A stretch of DNA of 64,000 nt from Pseudofabraea citricarpa (taxonomy: Eukaryota > Ascomycota > Leotiomycetes > Helotiales > Dermateaceae): NCBI GenBank assembly GCA_029641185.1, contig JAPWGK010000005.1, positions 1,302,001 to 1,366,000 on the forward strand. The letters run 5' to 3'. The notes beneath the pieces were generated by a model. The model was not told where the DNA came from. It made no database searches and worked only from the letters and a program-made list of their open reading frames with translations. Below are positions 23,454 to 34,391 of the stretch, piece by piece. How positions within the stretch are numbered: position 1 is the first letter of the stretch; the number at the start of each line of letters is the position of its first letter. The position numbers and the translations under genes are program-made.

Positions 23454-25459
23454 ATGGGCAAATTACGAGAAGATGACTTGCCGGCTCCTCTTCCTCGCCG
23501 CATGTCCTTCATTCCCCAATCCTCTCGAAAGACGACTCGAACTCTAGTTCTTGCAATCATTGCGACCACATGTCTATGGTTTATGCGTCAGACATTTACG
23601 AGTCCAACGATACCGATATTCCAGGTCACCCAACCTTCGTTTCCTGAGCGGTATCCCGTTGTAGACGACCCTATCCGCCTGCCTTCAGGTCGTCCTCGTC
23701 GATTGCCACGGATCCAACATGTGCCAGAGGCCGAGACCACCAAAGCCCGCGATATAAGAGAGGCGAGGTTGCAGGAGGTGAAAGATACTTTTTTGCATGC
23801 TTGGGAAGGGTACAAGAAGGAAGCGTGGACTCATGATGAACTGCGTCCCATACAGGGAGGATTCAAATCGCCGTTTTGTGGCTGGGCTGCGACGCTGGTG
23901 GATAGTCTGGATACGCTATATATCATGGGTCTGTACGATGAGTTTGAATTAGCTCTCGTTGAAGTTGGGAAGATTGACTTCACACATACGGAGGGGTGCC
24001 AGATCAATTTGTTCGAAACTACTATTCGGCATCTGGGAGGGATGTTGGCTGCATTCGATATTAGCGGAGGTGTTCACATGGTGCTTCTGGAGAAGGCTGT
24101 TGAGTTGGGAGAAGTCCTTTACTCAGCATTTGACACCCCCAATCGAATGCCTGCGCCGCATTATGTTTGGTCCTCGTAAGTCCTGTATTTCCAGTTAGGA
24201 ACAAGCACTAATGCTTATAGAACAAACGCTGATGCCTCGGACCATGTTGCAAGCGGCAGTGTGGTTCTGGCTGTTTTGGGCTCTCTACAACTGGAGTTCA
24301 CCCGACTATCACAATTGACGCAGAACCACAAGTATTTCGATGCTGTTCAACGTGTTATGAATGAGCTGGAGAAATGGCAGAACAGCACTCAGCTGCCTGG
24401 TATGTGGCCTGCAATGGTTGATTCTACCAAGGTCAATCAGTCAATTGCAATTGGATCTCCTTGGGAGGGTTCTATGGAGATCTTCACTCTGGGAGCATTA
24501 GCTGACTCCACTTATGAGTATCTGCCAAAGGTATGTAATCAAAGGATCTAATCCAACTTTTGCTAATGAATATAGCAATTTATGATGTTAGGCGGCGTCT
24601 CCAAAATGTACCAGAACATGTACGAATCATTTGTGGACGTAGCTAAGAAGTACCTCTTCTTCCGGCCGATGACAGTTGGAGATCATGATATTCTCATCTC
24701 GGGAACTTATCATGTCTCTGCTTCCACACCACCAAAGCTTGATTACGAGCTTCAACATCTGACGTGCTTTACTGGTGGAATGCTTGCCATTGCCGGCAGA
24801 ATCTTCCAGCGTGAAGATGACGTAGAGACGGGAAGAAAGCTGGCAGACGGTTGCGTTTGGGCTTACAGGAACACGGCGACTGGAATTATGCCTGAGACTT
24901 TTACGGCTGTGGCTTGCGAAGATAAATCGAAATGTCCATGGGATGAAAAGAAGTGGTGGAATGCTGTGGATCCTCAAGCCGACGAGAATGAAATTCACGC
25001 TCGCATACGTGACCAACATCTTTCCCCCGGGTTTACTGCTGTCAATGACAGAAGATACCTACTTCGGTGAGTCAGATCCACTTCTGTAGGGTCCTCAGAG
25101 CTAACAATATCCAAGGCCCGAGGCTATCGAGTCAGTCTTTATCCTCTATCGTATTACAGGCGAACAATACTGGGCAGATGCGGGATGGGATATGTTCAAG
25201 AGCATTCAAGCTCACACGACGACCGTCCTAGCACACTCAGCTATTGACGATGTGACGAGTCCAAGTCCTCGGAGAGTTGATGAGATGGAGAGTTTTTGGT
25301 TAGCCGAGACCCTGAAATACTTCTACCTCCTTTACAGCACACCCGATGTTATCAGTCTTGACGAATATGTCCTGTAAGTTACTCGTCCCGACGCCACAGG
25401 AACTTCTACTAACCTTATACAGGAACACCGAGGCACATCCTTTGTTACGACCGAGATGA
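23454..25459 (+). CDS. Class I alpha-1,2-mannosidase (GH47)
   Basis: N-glycan trimming enzyme of the ER or Golgi, a type II membrane protein of 605 aa. Introns are at 24176-24220, 24531-24575, 25067-25115 and 25374-25422. A short basic cytoplasmic tail and a single membrane anchor at about 29-44 ([16 protein letters not shown]) precede the lumenal catalytic domain. Landmarks are [49 protein letters not shown], and near the C-terminus TEAHP, whose Thr binds the essential calcium. The Cys residues in LTCFTGGML and ADGCVWAY correspond to the conserved disulfide of yeast Mns1. ATG 23454 was chosen because the open frame upstream runs through a non-coding leader. The gene lies between two inverted repeat copies. 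Confidence 0.95.
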
Positions 25460-25635
25460 ATGGCGGCCAATCTATAGACTTTACCACATGAGGGGGAAAT
25501 GGCGTTTTTCTTTTTAGTTGCATTCACGGATGGTTATGGGGGGCGCTGGTTTGTGCATATGGGAATATGGATGGAGAAATAACGAACGAGTTATTGTTTA
25601 TACTCCTACATCGACGGCCTTCGAGTAATCGGGCT

Positions 25636-26000
25636 GTTTATATTTTTATTACTTGTTTACATAGGCAGGTAGCTAAGATATATTAAGTAAGGTATATATA
25701 TTATATTTATATACTCGAGTTACTCTTAGAGCGAAGGAGAAATTCTTAGTAAAATAAAGCTATAAGTATAATACGACTAATAGGTACCTAGCTATAAAAT
25801 ATTATATATTTGTGATATTAAGGAAAACGAAGATCTTAATTATATATATATATATATATATATAAATCAAACACGTATTATAGCTTTATATACTCGAAAA
25901 GGATATTCTTGTAAAATCGTAAATCGTAAACTTTTATATTCGTTCATAGGAATATAAGTTGTGCTCGCATGTAGATTATATACCGTAGCTTCGATTATAA
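25636..26000 (-). repeat. Decayed repeat copy 2, blocks A and B (order swapped)
   Basis: Inverted relative to copy 1. Read on the minus strand the order is B, then an (AT)n tract, then A, whereas copy 1 reads A then B. The more AT-rich state of this copy, with changes such as gagcatgtaaacatag to gagtatataaatataa, fits RIP. Confidence 0.72.
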
Positions 26001-26074
26001 AGTGATTTCGCGTATACTATTATCCCTTTGGTACAGAGCTTATTCCTTAGTTAGATCACTAGTACTCCGTATAA

Positions 26075-26195
26075 TCAGGGTCAAACAGGTTATATAAATT
26101 GATTATTAGGGTGGTTAAAGAGAGAGGAGCTCCTGTAGCGGAGGAAATAGCTTAAATATAGGTAGTGCCTCTAGCGCGCCTGCCCATCCGTTACA
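26075..26195 (-). repeat. Decayed repeat block C, copy 2
   Basis: Minus-strand match to 22743-22863, starting tgtaacggatgggcaggc at 26195 and diverging after about 120 bases. Transitions dominate the differences. Confidence 0.7.
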
Positions 26196-26483
26196 GCGGA
26201 GCGGGTGTTGTGCTGAATTGCTAACAGTCTGACAGTACTCTCGGAGATCTACTGCAGGGGCCCCAAAGCTAAATTCGACATCTACCAAAGCGCGCGCGTC
26301 GCTTAGATGTACGATAAGGCACGGCGCGTCTGCCAAAGCTGCATCCAGAGCACAGGATTCCAACACTCACGACCCAAGGATAGAAATGGCTTGTTGAGTT
26401 GGATCCGGGATACCAGCCACGCATAATACAATACGACATACGAGGCTCTCTCACAGTGACTAGACCAGACCAGCCTCTTCGCC

Positions 26484-27281
26484 ATGCCACGACGAGGCAT
26501 CCAGACGCCGGCCGTCCTGACGACGCAGATCTCGCTGCTCCAGACATTCACGTCGTTCCTGACGGTAGCCATCCACACGATCCTGTACACGCGCGACATC
26601 TACCCGGCGGAGTCGTTCCTGCTGACCCGGGCGTACAACCTCCCCGTGCGGCAGAACCGGCATCCCGACGTGTGCGCGTGGATCAGCAGCACCTGCAAGG
26701 AGGTCGAGAAGCTGATGGCCAAGGGCTCCGTCGCGCGCGTCGTCGTGCCCATCTGCACCGAGCGCGGCGAGGTCATGGAGCGCTTCATGTTCGACGTCTC
26801 CAGGTTTCCCGACGTGGCTGCCAATTCGCTCTACGTGCCCTTCGAGGAGCGGCATGACGGAGCCGGGCCCGTCGAGGAGGAGGAGGAGGAGGAGGCGAAG
26901 CTGAAGAAGCCGCAGGGTGTCGTGGATATCGAGGAGCAGCTCCGCGCGACGATTAGGAAGCTGGCGTATACTGCCGAGAATATGGGCAAGCTACCGGATG
27001 ACTGCACCTTTACCGTAGCTGTGGAGCTTAAGGACTCCAAAGATGCAGAACCACCTATCGAACATCTAGGAATCTGGGAGCCCAGCGTGCCCGAGTTACA
27101 GACCGGTGAGAAGGGTGACAGCGAAAGGATAGGGAAGGATATTGGGGGAGCAAAGACTCTTGCCGTAAGGAATGTCGAGGCTGGCGAATTTGTGCTTGAA
27201 AGCTGGGTCGAGGAAGGTATGGACAAGTTGAAATGGATTGAGGAAGAAAGGGTGCGGAACGACTCTGAAGATGATGACTGA
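26484..27281 (+). CDS. REV7: REV7-like HORMA-domain protein (DNA polymerase zeta subunit)
   Basis: Intronless, 265 aa. The MAD2-like HORMA domain is clear: LLQTFTSFLTVAIHTILYTR, IYPAESFLLTRAYNLPVRQN, then VCAWISSTCKEVEKLM, VVVPICTERGEVMERFMFDV and QLRATIRKLAYTAENMGKLP. The VHxILY-type helix and order of elements match Rev7/MAD2B rather than Mad2. Rev7 partners Rev3 in translesion synthesis and in fungi may also act in repair-pathway choice. An acidic insert (VEEEEEEEA, from a GAG repeat at about 26875-26896) interrupts the domain near residue 135. The C-terminal safety-belt region is present (TLAVRNVEAGEFVLESWVEE). The first half is distinctly GC-rich compared with the AT-rich repeat just upstream. 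Confidence 0.92.
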   Translation: MPRRGIQTPAVLTTQISLLQTFTSFLTVAIHTILYTRDIYPAESFLLTRAYNLPVRQNRHPDVCAWISSTCKEVEKLMAKGSVARVVVPICTERGEVMERFMFDVSRFPDVAANSLYVPFEERHDGAGPVEEEEEEEAKLKKPQGVVDIEEQLRATIRKLAYTAENMGKLPDDCTFTVAVELKDSKDAEPPIEHLGIWEPSVPELQTGEKGDSERIGKDIGGAKTLAVRNVEAGEFVLESWVEEGMDKLKWIEEERVRNDSEDDD

Positions 27282-27758
27282 ACTGGACTACTGAATCAGG
27301 TTATAAGTATCACTGCTGTCATGGGTTGGCAAAAAGCCCCTGGGGAGGAGCAAAGCTTTCTATCACTTTAATGGCATTACGGTCGAGAAACGACCGAGAT
27401 ATGGCACACAACAGCTGCAAACCCAATGCAGCCTGCATCGAGTATAGGAAACTGACGAAGATGACTACTAGAACTCTTAGGTAACCTAAGCTATCTACTT
27501 TGAAGTTATCTGCGCTCTGCTAGTAGCATGTCGAACTTAAGTCGATTTCCACAGCTGGAAACTCCCCTGCAGACAGAAGCAAATAGGCAAGAAACTAGCA
27601 AATCAGCGAGGCAATGGCCTCTCTTCTCCTCAGCAGACAGTAAAAAGCAAATCGGGGTATCAATAATTCCCTGTCCCGAAACGCCAATAATTTCAATTGA
27701 AAATTCTTCATCTTGCACTGCTATTCTCCCGTGGCACTTGCTCTTTGTAATGCAACCT
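27282..27758. other. Convergent 3' spacer
   Basis: 477 bases between the stops of REV7 and the RBR ligase. Nothing is supported; the minus frame at 27506-28036 is a shadow that overlaps the ligase in another frame. Confidence 0.5.
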
Positions 27759-30700
27759 TCATTGTTTCCTTCGACCACCGAGTCCTCCGTGCATGGGGCG
27801 ATCCAATTGACGGTCAGGTGCAGCTGGCGGAAAGGTCCAGTCGTTGACAGTGACTTTTGCTGGTCCATAATGTTGTACAGGTCCAAAACGTGGCGGCACC
27901 AGCCCTGGCATTTGTTGTATTCCACCATGTGGAGCTGCATCCTGAAGTCCTGTCGCAGCTGAGAATTGAGGAAATCCACCATTCCAAACAGGGGGCGCCT
28001 GCCGGTCGACGCTCTGGCCTTCTGTTTTGGGTTCATTCATAATTTTCTCACCTATTGCTTTTCGAAATCCAACATCGATTTGACGGCGGTTGGCTTGTTG
28101 CGTAGCTGCTATTTCTGCCTGAGCATTCCGTAGACGCAGAAGATCTTCGCCTAAAACGGGCCTGGGGACATGAGGATGCCTTGGCTGGACGTTAGCTTGT
28201 AACTTGGCATGCCCTCCACCACGTTTTCTGTGAGCACGATTCCCAATATTAAACCGTTTGTTGTCGGCTTCCAGCCGGTCAAGCATCATTTCAACTTCAC
28301 CTAGAATGTCCGCATCATTCTCTGCTTGTGGCGCTGGAGGTGGAGGTGGAGGGCCAAGGAGCATTGCCATGTCATTCGCAATGTTTGCTGGGACTAGACG
28401 ACCTCGAGGATCACGCATCGCAGGAGCATTTTGCATCTGCTCAGGCTCGATGCGGTTCGGGAGATTGTGCATCATCATAACACCAAGATTGCGGACTAGA
28501 GAATACGTCAGTATGAATCTGTATGATAATCGAGAAATGAATGGCTCTTTTGGGCACTGCTAATGCCTACAATCTGAAAGGATTTTGGGGGTACCAGATA
28601 CAACCACTTGATTGTCTCCAGTATTTCGCAAATGAAATGCCTCCTATCGTATTTTATCACGCAGATGGCGTTCTATTGTACGATGATCCAATGCCGACAA
28701 AGTGGTTAAGATTTTCCGCTCTTTTTACAAAGGCATTACTTTTGAAGGAAACGCTTTTTCAATGAAATTTAAATACAGCCGCTTCTTAAACACCGCAGCT
28801 GATGGAAAGCAAAGGCCATTTCGTATAGCAATCTGATGCATTATAATAATGCACAATGGGGGAGGCAAAAGATACTAACCGCGAAGATTTTCCTGGACAT
28901 TGAAGCCCGGGGGAGCAAACGGCAAATTACCCCTAGGGTCTTTCGCTTTCCGGCGGGCATCATCTTTGGCCACATTTTTTGACATCTTGACCTTGAGATC
29001 CTCCTCTGAATATTCCGGGTGCTCTGCGCGAATTTTTTCCAAGGCATTTTTTTCGGCTTTCTGAACCTCGCTGTCGTGTCTTTGCTCCACGCTTTCGAAT
29101 AGCGGGCAGTTGCCACCTTTCCCGCCTCTTCTGAGATCATCAAAATGGTCATAACCACAAGACTTCGAACATACATAACACTGCACATTATAGCAGCCGT
29201 TTCGAGTGCAGGTCATCTTGTTGCAACCCTCTTCTTTTACGAATGGCGTTCCACACTTGTTACACTTTCGTATAAGGGCAGCTGACATTGCCTCCTCGAT
29301 CTGACGTCGGATAGACAAGCCAGTCTCTTTTGCGTGCTCTTCGCAGCTTTTTGGAATATGAGACTCCATATTACACAGCCGACAACTAACTTTCTCGCAG
29401 TCGGGGGCCATACATTGAAACTCTTTGTTGATGTCCACCGGAGGGTATTCTGCAGCATACGGGCAAAAGGGACAGCTTGCTAGGTTTTCAATGCCTGCCA
29501 TGCGCAGCATAGCTTCTTGCTCATTACGTTCAAGGGCGATAAAAGACTTCTGGTCCAGAAATAGATTTCTTCACCCATGTCAGTTGATTCACCAAGCTAG
29601 AACGGGGGGGATAGGTCACCTTTGATCATTCGAGAATCCAGCTTTGCAGCCATCCATGGACATGCAATTTAATTCATACTTCGAGTTCCCAATCTCGTTT
29701 TCTGCCATTTGTTTTGCGCAATTTCGGCAAAACCAGTGTAGGGAATCCTCGTTGTTGCAATGTACCATTCGGTTCAAAGGATAGTCTCCAAAGCAACATC
29801 CACACTCAGACATAGTCCCATCCGCTTGAGCTTGGAGTAAATTGAACTCCTCGTCCCTCTCGGCTTGGCGTTCTGCCTCGCGTTGCATGTCTGCTTTCCT
29901 CCGAACCTTGCGGGCAGTCTGGAATTCGACTAGCAATTCACGTTCGAGGGCAGGAAGATCGGGACGAGCGAGAAACTCATCTAATTTCTCTGGGTGTGCT
30001 TTGCTTAGGTAGGATAATTCTGGGGAAATTCGTGCTTTTTTCAACTTGTTATATGGAGGCCGAATCTCGTTCCAAGTACGTTCAGCTTCTTCGAGAACAC
30101 GGTAGGTTGGAAATAGACGCTCTTTATTCTGATGTATTACTGAGTCAATGAATGCCATTGGTATCTGGGCAAACTCCAGTCTCAGGCATTCGCGCCTACA
30201 AATGTTAGCTTTGATGGATCAGAGCACACAATGGCTATGTCTGTCGGAACATGGTCTCCCAGTCAAGTACAGCTTTTTTGGCAGAGGCCAGGTAGACTAC
30301 AAGATAACCGAGAGGGTTTATTATCTCTCAACTTACATTTTCGCAAGCACATTGTATCCACTCGGGGTCTTACGGTCAACAGCGGTGTACTTGCGTATTG
30401 CGATCTCATCTTCGTCAATTTCTCTCTTTCGCTTCAACTGTTTCTCTTTCTCGTTCTCCTTTGGCCATGGTTTATCATTATCATTCAGATCCAGTATATG
30501 ACTGACCAGCTCATCTGAAGTTTTTGCGACAGTGTCGTATAATGTTGCAACGTATTCTCTGCTGATTCCAGGAAAGATTCCAGTCATGTTATTTACGCAG
30601 TCCATTTTCGACTCGACCTGTGGCATTTCTAGAGGCAGATCGGCTATCGGGTCATATATTGCTTGCTGCAACGCCTCGTCATTCGTGTAATTGAAATCCT

Positions 30701-31325
30701 GGGCGTCAAAGTTCTCATCGAGTATCCAAGGTTCAGGATTACCAGCAGCAAAAGCGTCGTCTGAGGGCAAAAGCCCATATGTTCCCCCATGAAGAGAATT
30801 ATGCGGACCTTGCTGGCGGATTCCAGGAGTTGGGGTTCCTGCTGATCCATCGTTAATCTGTATAGCAGGTATAGCTGGTTGGTTGTCTTGTAATAAAACA
30901 CCACCGCTGCCTTGTCTTGGTCGTCCTCCTCCTCTTTCTCTGTTGTTATTCATACCCACAGGCGAGTATTGATTGACCCAAATTGCTTCATCGTCGCTTT
31001 CGGAAAGGAGATCGATTACCTCGTGTCCGTGCGGTTGCATGTTAACTGATTTCTGTGGAAGTCCGATGTCGTTGGGTGCTCGCAGCTTGGCTGGATGTGT
31101 AAGTTGGGATGGGCTTCCAGGCTCTGGCAGATTATTATTTGTCGACTTCAAGTTGCGCAGACGTGCGAATACCTTCTGCTTCTGTTGGGCCTGTCCTGGC
31201 ACAGGGTGGTTGTGTTCCGAATGGTCAGCAACAGAGCTTGAAGACGAAACGGACGATGCTCTGGTGGATTGCTTGCTCTCGGCCCTGCTTGACACTGAGC
31301 TGCGTCTACTGGCTGCACTTCCCAT
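27759..31325 (-). CDS. RBR (RING-IBR-RING) E3 ubiquitin ligase, RNF216/TRIAD3-like
   Basis: 996 aa in four exons: 30337-31325, 29620-30195, 28880-29568, 27759-28495. Introns are 30196-30336 (141 bp), 29569-29619 and 28496-28879 (384 bp, the longest here). RING1 starts at Cys461 (ECGCCFGDYPLNRMVHC), the IBR spans about 554-597 (CPFCPYAAEYPP...CRLC), and RING2 starts at Cys624 (RKCNKCGTPFVKEEGCNKMTC). The active-site Cys that accepts ubiquitin is probably Cys637. The N-terminus MGSAAS fits an N-myristoylation site; residues 103-113 (VIDLLSESDDE) look like a SUMO-interacting motif; MTGIFPGISREYVATLYDT near residue 250 looks like a CUE/UBA ubiquitin-binding helix bundle. The C-terminus is Pro/Gln/Arg-rich and disordered. 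The site functions are inferred from motifs. Confidence 0.92.
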
Positions 31326-32731
31326 GGTTCATGAGAGAAGACATTGGTAGGAGGCAGAAACGAAGAAGGGGGTAGAAGTGTGCTGAGGCAGGTAGATAAA
31401 GGAAAGCTTCAAGAGGGGTGCGCGAGAAGATGGAAGTGTTGGGTCGACGAGGGATGTATACGAATGAATGAACAGAACGATCAGCAAACAAACGTGGTGC
31501 GCTGCGCATTAACCTTTGATCGCGGGAAGTGAATGTTCCTCGCTCTTACCATAGTCAAGGAGTGACATCAAGGTGACTAAGGCTCACGGGAGGGAGTCTG
31601 TGGTCGAGGTCGAGGTCGAGAGATGCTCGCTGTCGAAACAGTGTTGGAATTTGTTCGGTGCGGCGGTAGCAGGCGCTGGCCAGCTCAGTCCACACTCGAG
31701 CAGAGCAATCACGTGTGCGAGCCCACTCCCCCCGAGGGCCATTCATCGCCGTTGCCTTTTCTACCTACCTTTTTCTTTTCTACCCCTCACAACCAACTCA
31801 CAGGCCACATGCAGGTCTATGGTTTGGGGTTTGGGGTCGAAGATATACAACGTACAACGTAGGTAAAGAGGGACGAGTAATAATACCAACGAGCTTCCAC
31901 CACTCGGGTCTCTCCCGCACCTAGCACCCTTTTCTTTTTATAAGTGGCCAGGATGGATATAGATATACTGAATGCCAGTATTACTATACCATGCCATAGC
32001 AGACCCTAGGTGCTGACCTGCTCCCGGCCTGCCTGCCTACTTACCTACCTACCTACTCAGGTCATTCGAGGCATTATGACGACCATAATCAAGTTGAACG
32101 GCTAGACTCCCTATGGCATGCCTTGGTACTGGACCTTACTGGTGTGTCTGAGCGGAATATTGATGTGTTCACTTCGCTTTGCACCGGCTCTTCTCCAGCA
32201 GGACAATATTCGCCGGCCGATTCTAGTCGGCTTCCATCAGCCATCAGCCATCATCCATCATCATCATCCATGTTCCCTCCCGTACCTTACAGCTCGCAGC
32301 TCACCGCCTTACGAGACAAGACAAGTCAAGCAGCTGCCCCGCAGTCCGGATGCTCCAAACTCAGTTCCATCCTCCCTCGACTAGACAATGACCCTAACGG
32401 CAGGTGATGGCGAAACTCGCGGTTTGCGAGACTGCGTTATCTAATAGTAATGCAAGTCGAACTTGTCACCCGATGAAGCGTAAGCTGCCTGGTGCCCGCT
32501 GACCTGCTGGTGCTGGTGTTTCCTTCTCTATCCACAGTCGCGCCCTTCACTTGTCCGTTTTCATTCCTGTTATCTCTTTATCAGTCCGCTCCCCAGACAA
32601 CCTCCCGTCAGTCTCTTTCATGATACAGGACCTCTATTCCCAGCAAGATTCCCTAGAGCAGAGAGACACAATACACAGGAAAGCAGCTGCATTACTCTAC
32701 GTCTAGCATTACAACATCCCAATCCTTCGTC
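31326..32731. other. Divergent promoter region, RBR ligase and LYC1-like gene
   Basis: 1.4 kb shared upstream region. It contains a CTACC-type repeat (tacctacctacctac, about 32041-32056) and catcatcat triplets near 32245-32270. No gene is supported. Confidence 0.55.
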
Positions 32732-33856
32732 ATGGGCTCCATCGAACTTCCCGATTGGCAATCATCCTCTCTTGCCCTCGTCAACCCAACGCCAGAGGAG
32801 CAGGTGGCAGTATGGAACATGAACTCTCTAGCTTGGCGGGGCCCCCTGTCCCATCAGGATTACCTCGACCGCGAAATCTACCTGACCACGGTCCCGCTAG
32901 CTTGCGAGAAGGGGGTGAGCCACTGGATCCTCGTCGACTCGACCCTCCCCCCGAACTCCAGACAGATACTTGCTTCGTGTGAATCCCTGCGGAAGCGAGC
33001 ACTGGTGGCACAGAATGGCAGCGTGAAGGAGGTCATCACCCACGGAGTTGGCAGTGTCTTCTGCGACCCAGCATATAGAGGCAGGAAATATGCATCACGG
33101 ATGATGTCAGAGATGGCAGAAAAGTTGAAACACTGGCAGACCGAGAAGTACGACTGTAAATTCTCCATCCTCTATTCAGACATCGGCTTGAACTTTTATG
33201 CTGGCTTTGGTTGGAAGCCCTTTCCGAGCACGCATATTGCAATTCCTCCGAGCAATGAGGCTTCTGTGGCAGGGAAAGGTGCAAAGCCATTGTACGCCCA
33301 CGACCTGACAGATCTCTGCGCTTGGGATGAGGCATCTATCCACAAGCAATTGACAGAAGCGAAAGAGGGCAGGATACATGTTGCAATCATACCTGAAAAC
33401 GACCAGATGCGGTGGTTTCATCTCAGGGAAGAATTCTTATGTGAGCGAATCTTTGGTACGGATTCAAAGCGACCTGACGTCAAGGGAGCCATCGCAGGCT
33501 CGGTGGGTGCTCGAGTCTGGGCAGTATGGACGCGGTCATTCTATGGACCTTTGGTCCCAGAATCCGGAAACACCCTCCACATACTTCGCTTGGTTGTAGA
33601 GGATGAGGCCTCTCCCACGAATACCGAATTTCTGGAAGGCATCCTGGAGATGGCACAAGTGGAAGCCAAGAAGTGGGTTTTGAATGAAGTCGAGCTCTGG
33701 AATCCAACACCAGCAGTGAAAGAGATGGTTCAGAATACTGGGCTTCAGCATAGTGAGGTTATCCGAGACAAGGAGAGCATTGCTAGCCTTATGTGGTATG
33801 GAGAAGAAAAGGAAGAGATTGAGTGGGTGGGCAACGAGAAGTTTGGGTGGTGTTAG
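32732..33856 (+). CDS. LYC1-like GNAT-family acetyltransferase
   Basis: Intronless, 374 aa. The N-terminal half is a GNAT fold with the acetyl-CoA loop GSVFCDPAYRGRKYASRMM (R-x-x-G-x-A type), followed by FSILYSDIGLNFYAGFGW, a usual GNAT strand and helix. The C-terminal half (AWDEASIHKQLTEA, then RIHVAIIPENDQMRWFHLR, LHILRLVVEDE) matches fungal proteins related to the lysine N6-acetyltransferase LYC1 of Yarrowia lipolytica, which acetylates free lysine in its degradation. No signal peptide is visible. True substrate cannot be read from sequence. It is divergent from the RBR ligase. Confidence 0.85.
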   Translation: MGSIELPDWQSSSLALVNPTPEEQVAVWNMNSLAWRGPLSHQDYLDREIYLTTVPLACEKGVSHWILVDSTLPPNSRQILASCESLRKRALVAQNGSVKEVITHGVGSVFCDPAYRGRKYASRMMSEMAEKLKHWQTEKYDCKFSILYSDIGLNFYAGFGWKPFPSTHIAIPPSNEASVAGKGAKPLYAHDLTDLCAWDEASIHKQLTEAKEGRIHVAIIPENDQMRWFHLREEFLCERIFGTDSKRPDVKGAIAGSVGARVWAVWTRSFYGPLVPESGNTLHILRLVVEDEASPTNTEFLEGILEMAQVEAKKWVLNEVELWNPTPAVKEMVQNTGLQHSEVIRDKESIASLMWYGEEKEEIEWVGNEKFGWC

Positions 33857-34391
33857 GTTTGGTATTTTTTCAAAAAGAAAAAAAGAAAAGGGCAACTTGC
33901 GTATGGGGGCTGAACTCCCCAGCTCACGTTTCAGAATGGAAGAGGTAGACACGTAGAATGTTCCTCTAGGAGTAGTATGTGAGGTAGGATGAATAACATC
34001 TACTTTGTGTATGATGAGAATACCCTCAGGCCAAGCGGGAGCTCTGGTCAATCTTCCCACTTACCTCCTCCTTTGTCTTCCACCCACCAGAATATTTGAT
34101 TGGTAAAGTTGGTGTGGCTTAGAAGCTCCTCATCTCTGCATTCCTGAACCCGGCTAGCTGGACATTTTTTCAGCAAGTAATGGGTTCTAGCACACAGTCT
34201 TGTGATCGACTGGTTATTGGCAAAGAGCATCCAATGACTTGTCTCTCCTCTCGACAGCCTGCGAAGCCTCTTGTGCATGCAGCCACCAATTGAGCCGAAT
34301 ACAACTGGCGAAGGCTTTAACATAGATACCTCAGAACTGTCTGCGACCACGGCTGGGTTCAATATCATGGGTGTCTGAGCATAGCCATCCC
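33857..34391. other. Convergent spacer between LYC1-like gene and DCC1
   Basis: 535 bases. A minus-strand frame at 34048-34368 (106 aa, starts with ATG 24 bases beyond the DCC1 stop, in another frame) has no recognised motif and was not accepted as a gene. Nothing else is seen. Confidence 0.45.

Larger units (their letters stand above)
25460..26483. other. AT-rich repeat-containing spacer between mannosidase and REV7
   Basis: Very AT-rich from 25640 to 26040, including an (AT)n tract at about 25842-25864, with repeat copy 2 blocks. From about 26160 the base composition changes sharply to GC-rich promoter sequence of the next gene. Confidence 0.6.

Noticed and set aside
26399..26857. 152-aa plus-strand frame overlapping REV7
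   Set aside because: Different frame inside the REV7 HORMA domain; Arg/His-rich shadow of GC-rich coding sequence.
27506..28036. Minus-strand frame of 176 aa past the RBR gene
   Set aside because: Overlaps the last RBR exon in another frame and has no start context or domain.
34048..34368. 106-aa minus-strand ATG frame just beyond the DCC1 stop
   Set aside because: Considered as a missing DCC1 C-terminus, but it is in another frame, no splice pair joins it cleanly and it has no Dcc1 motif.
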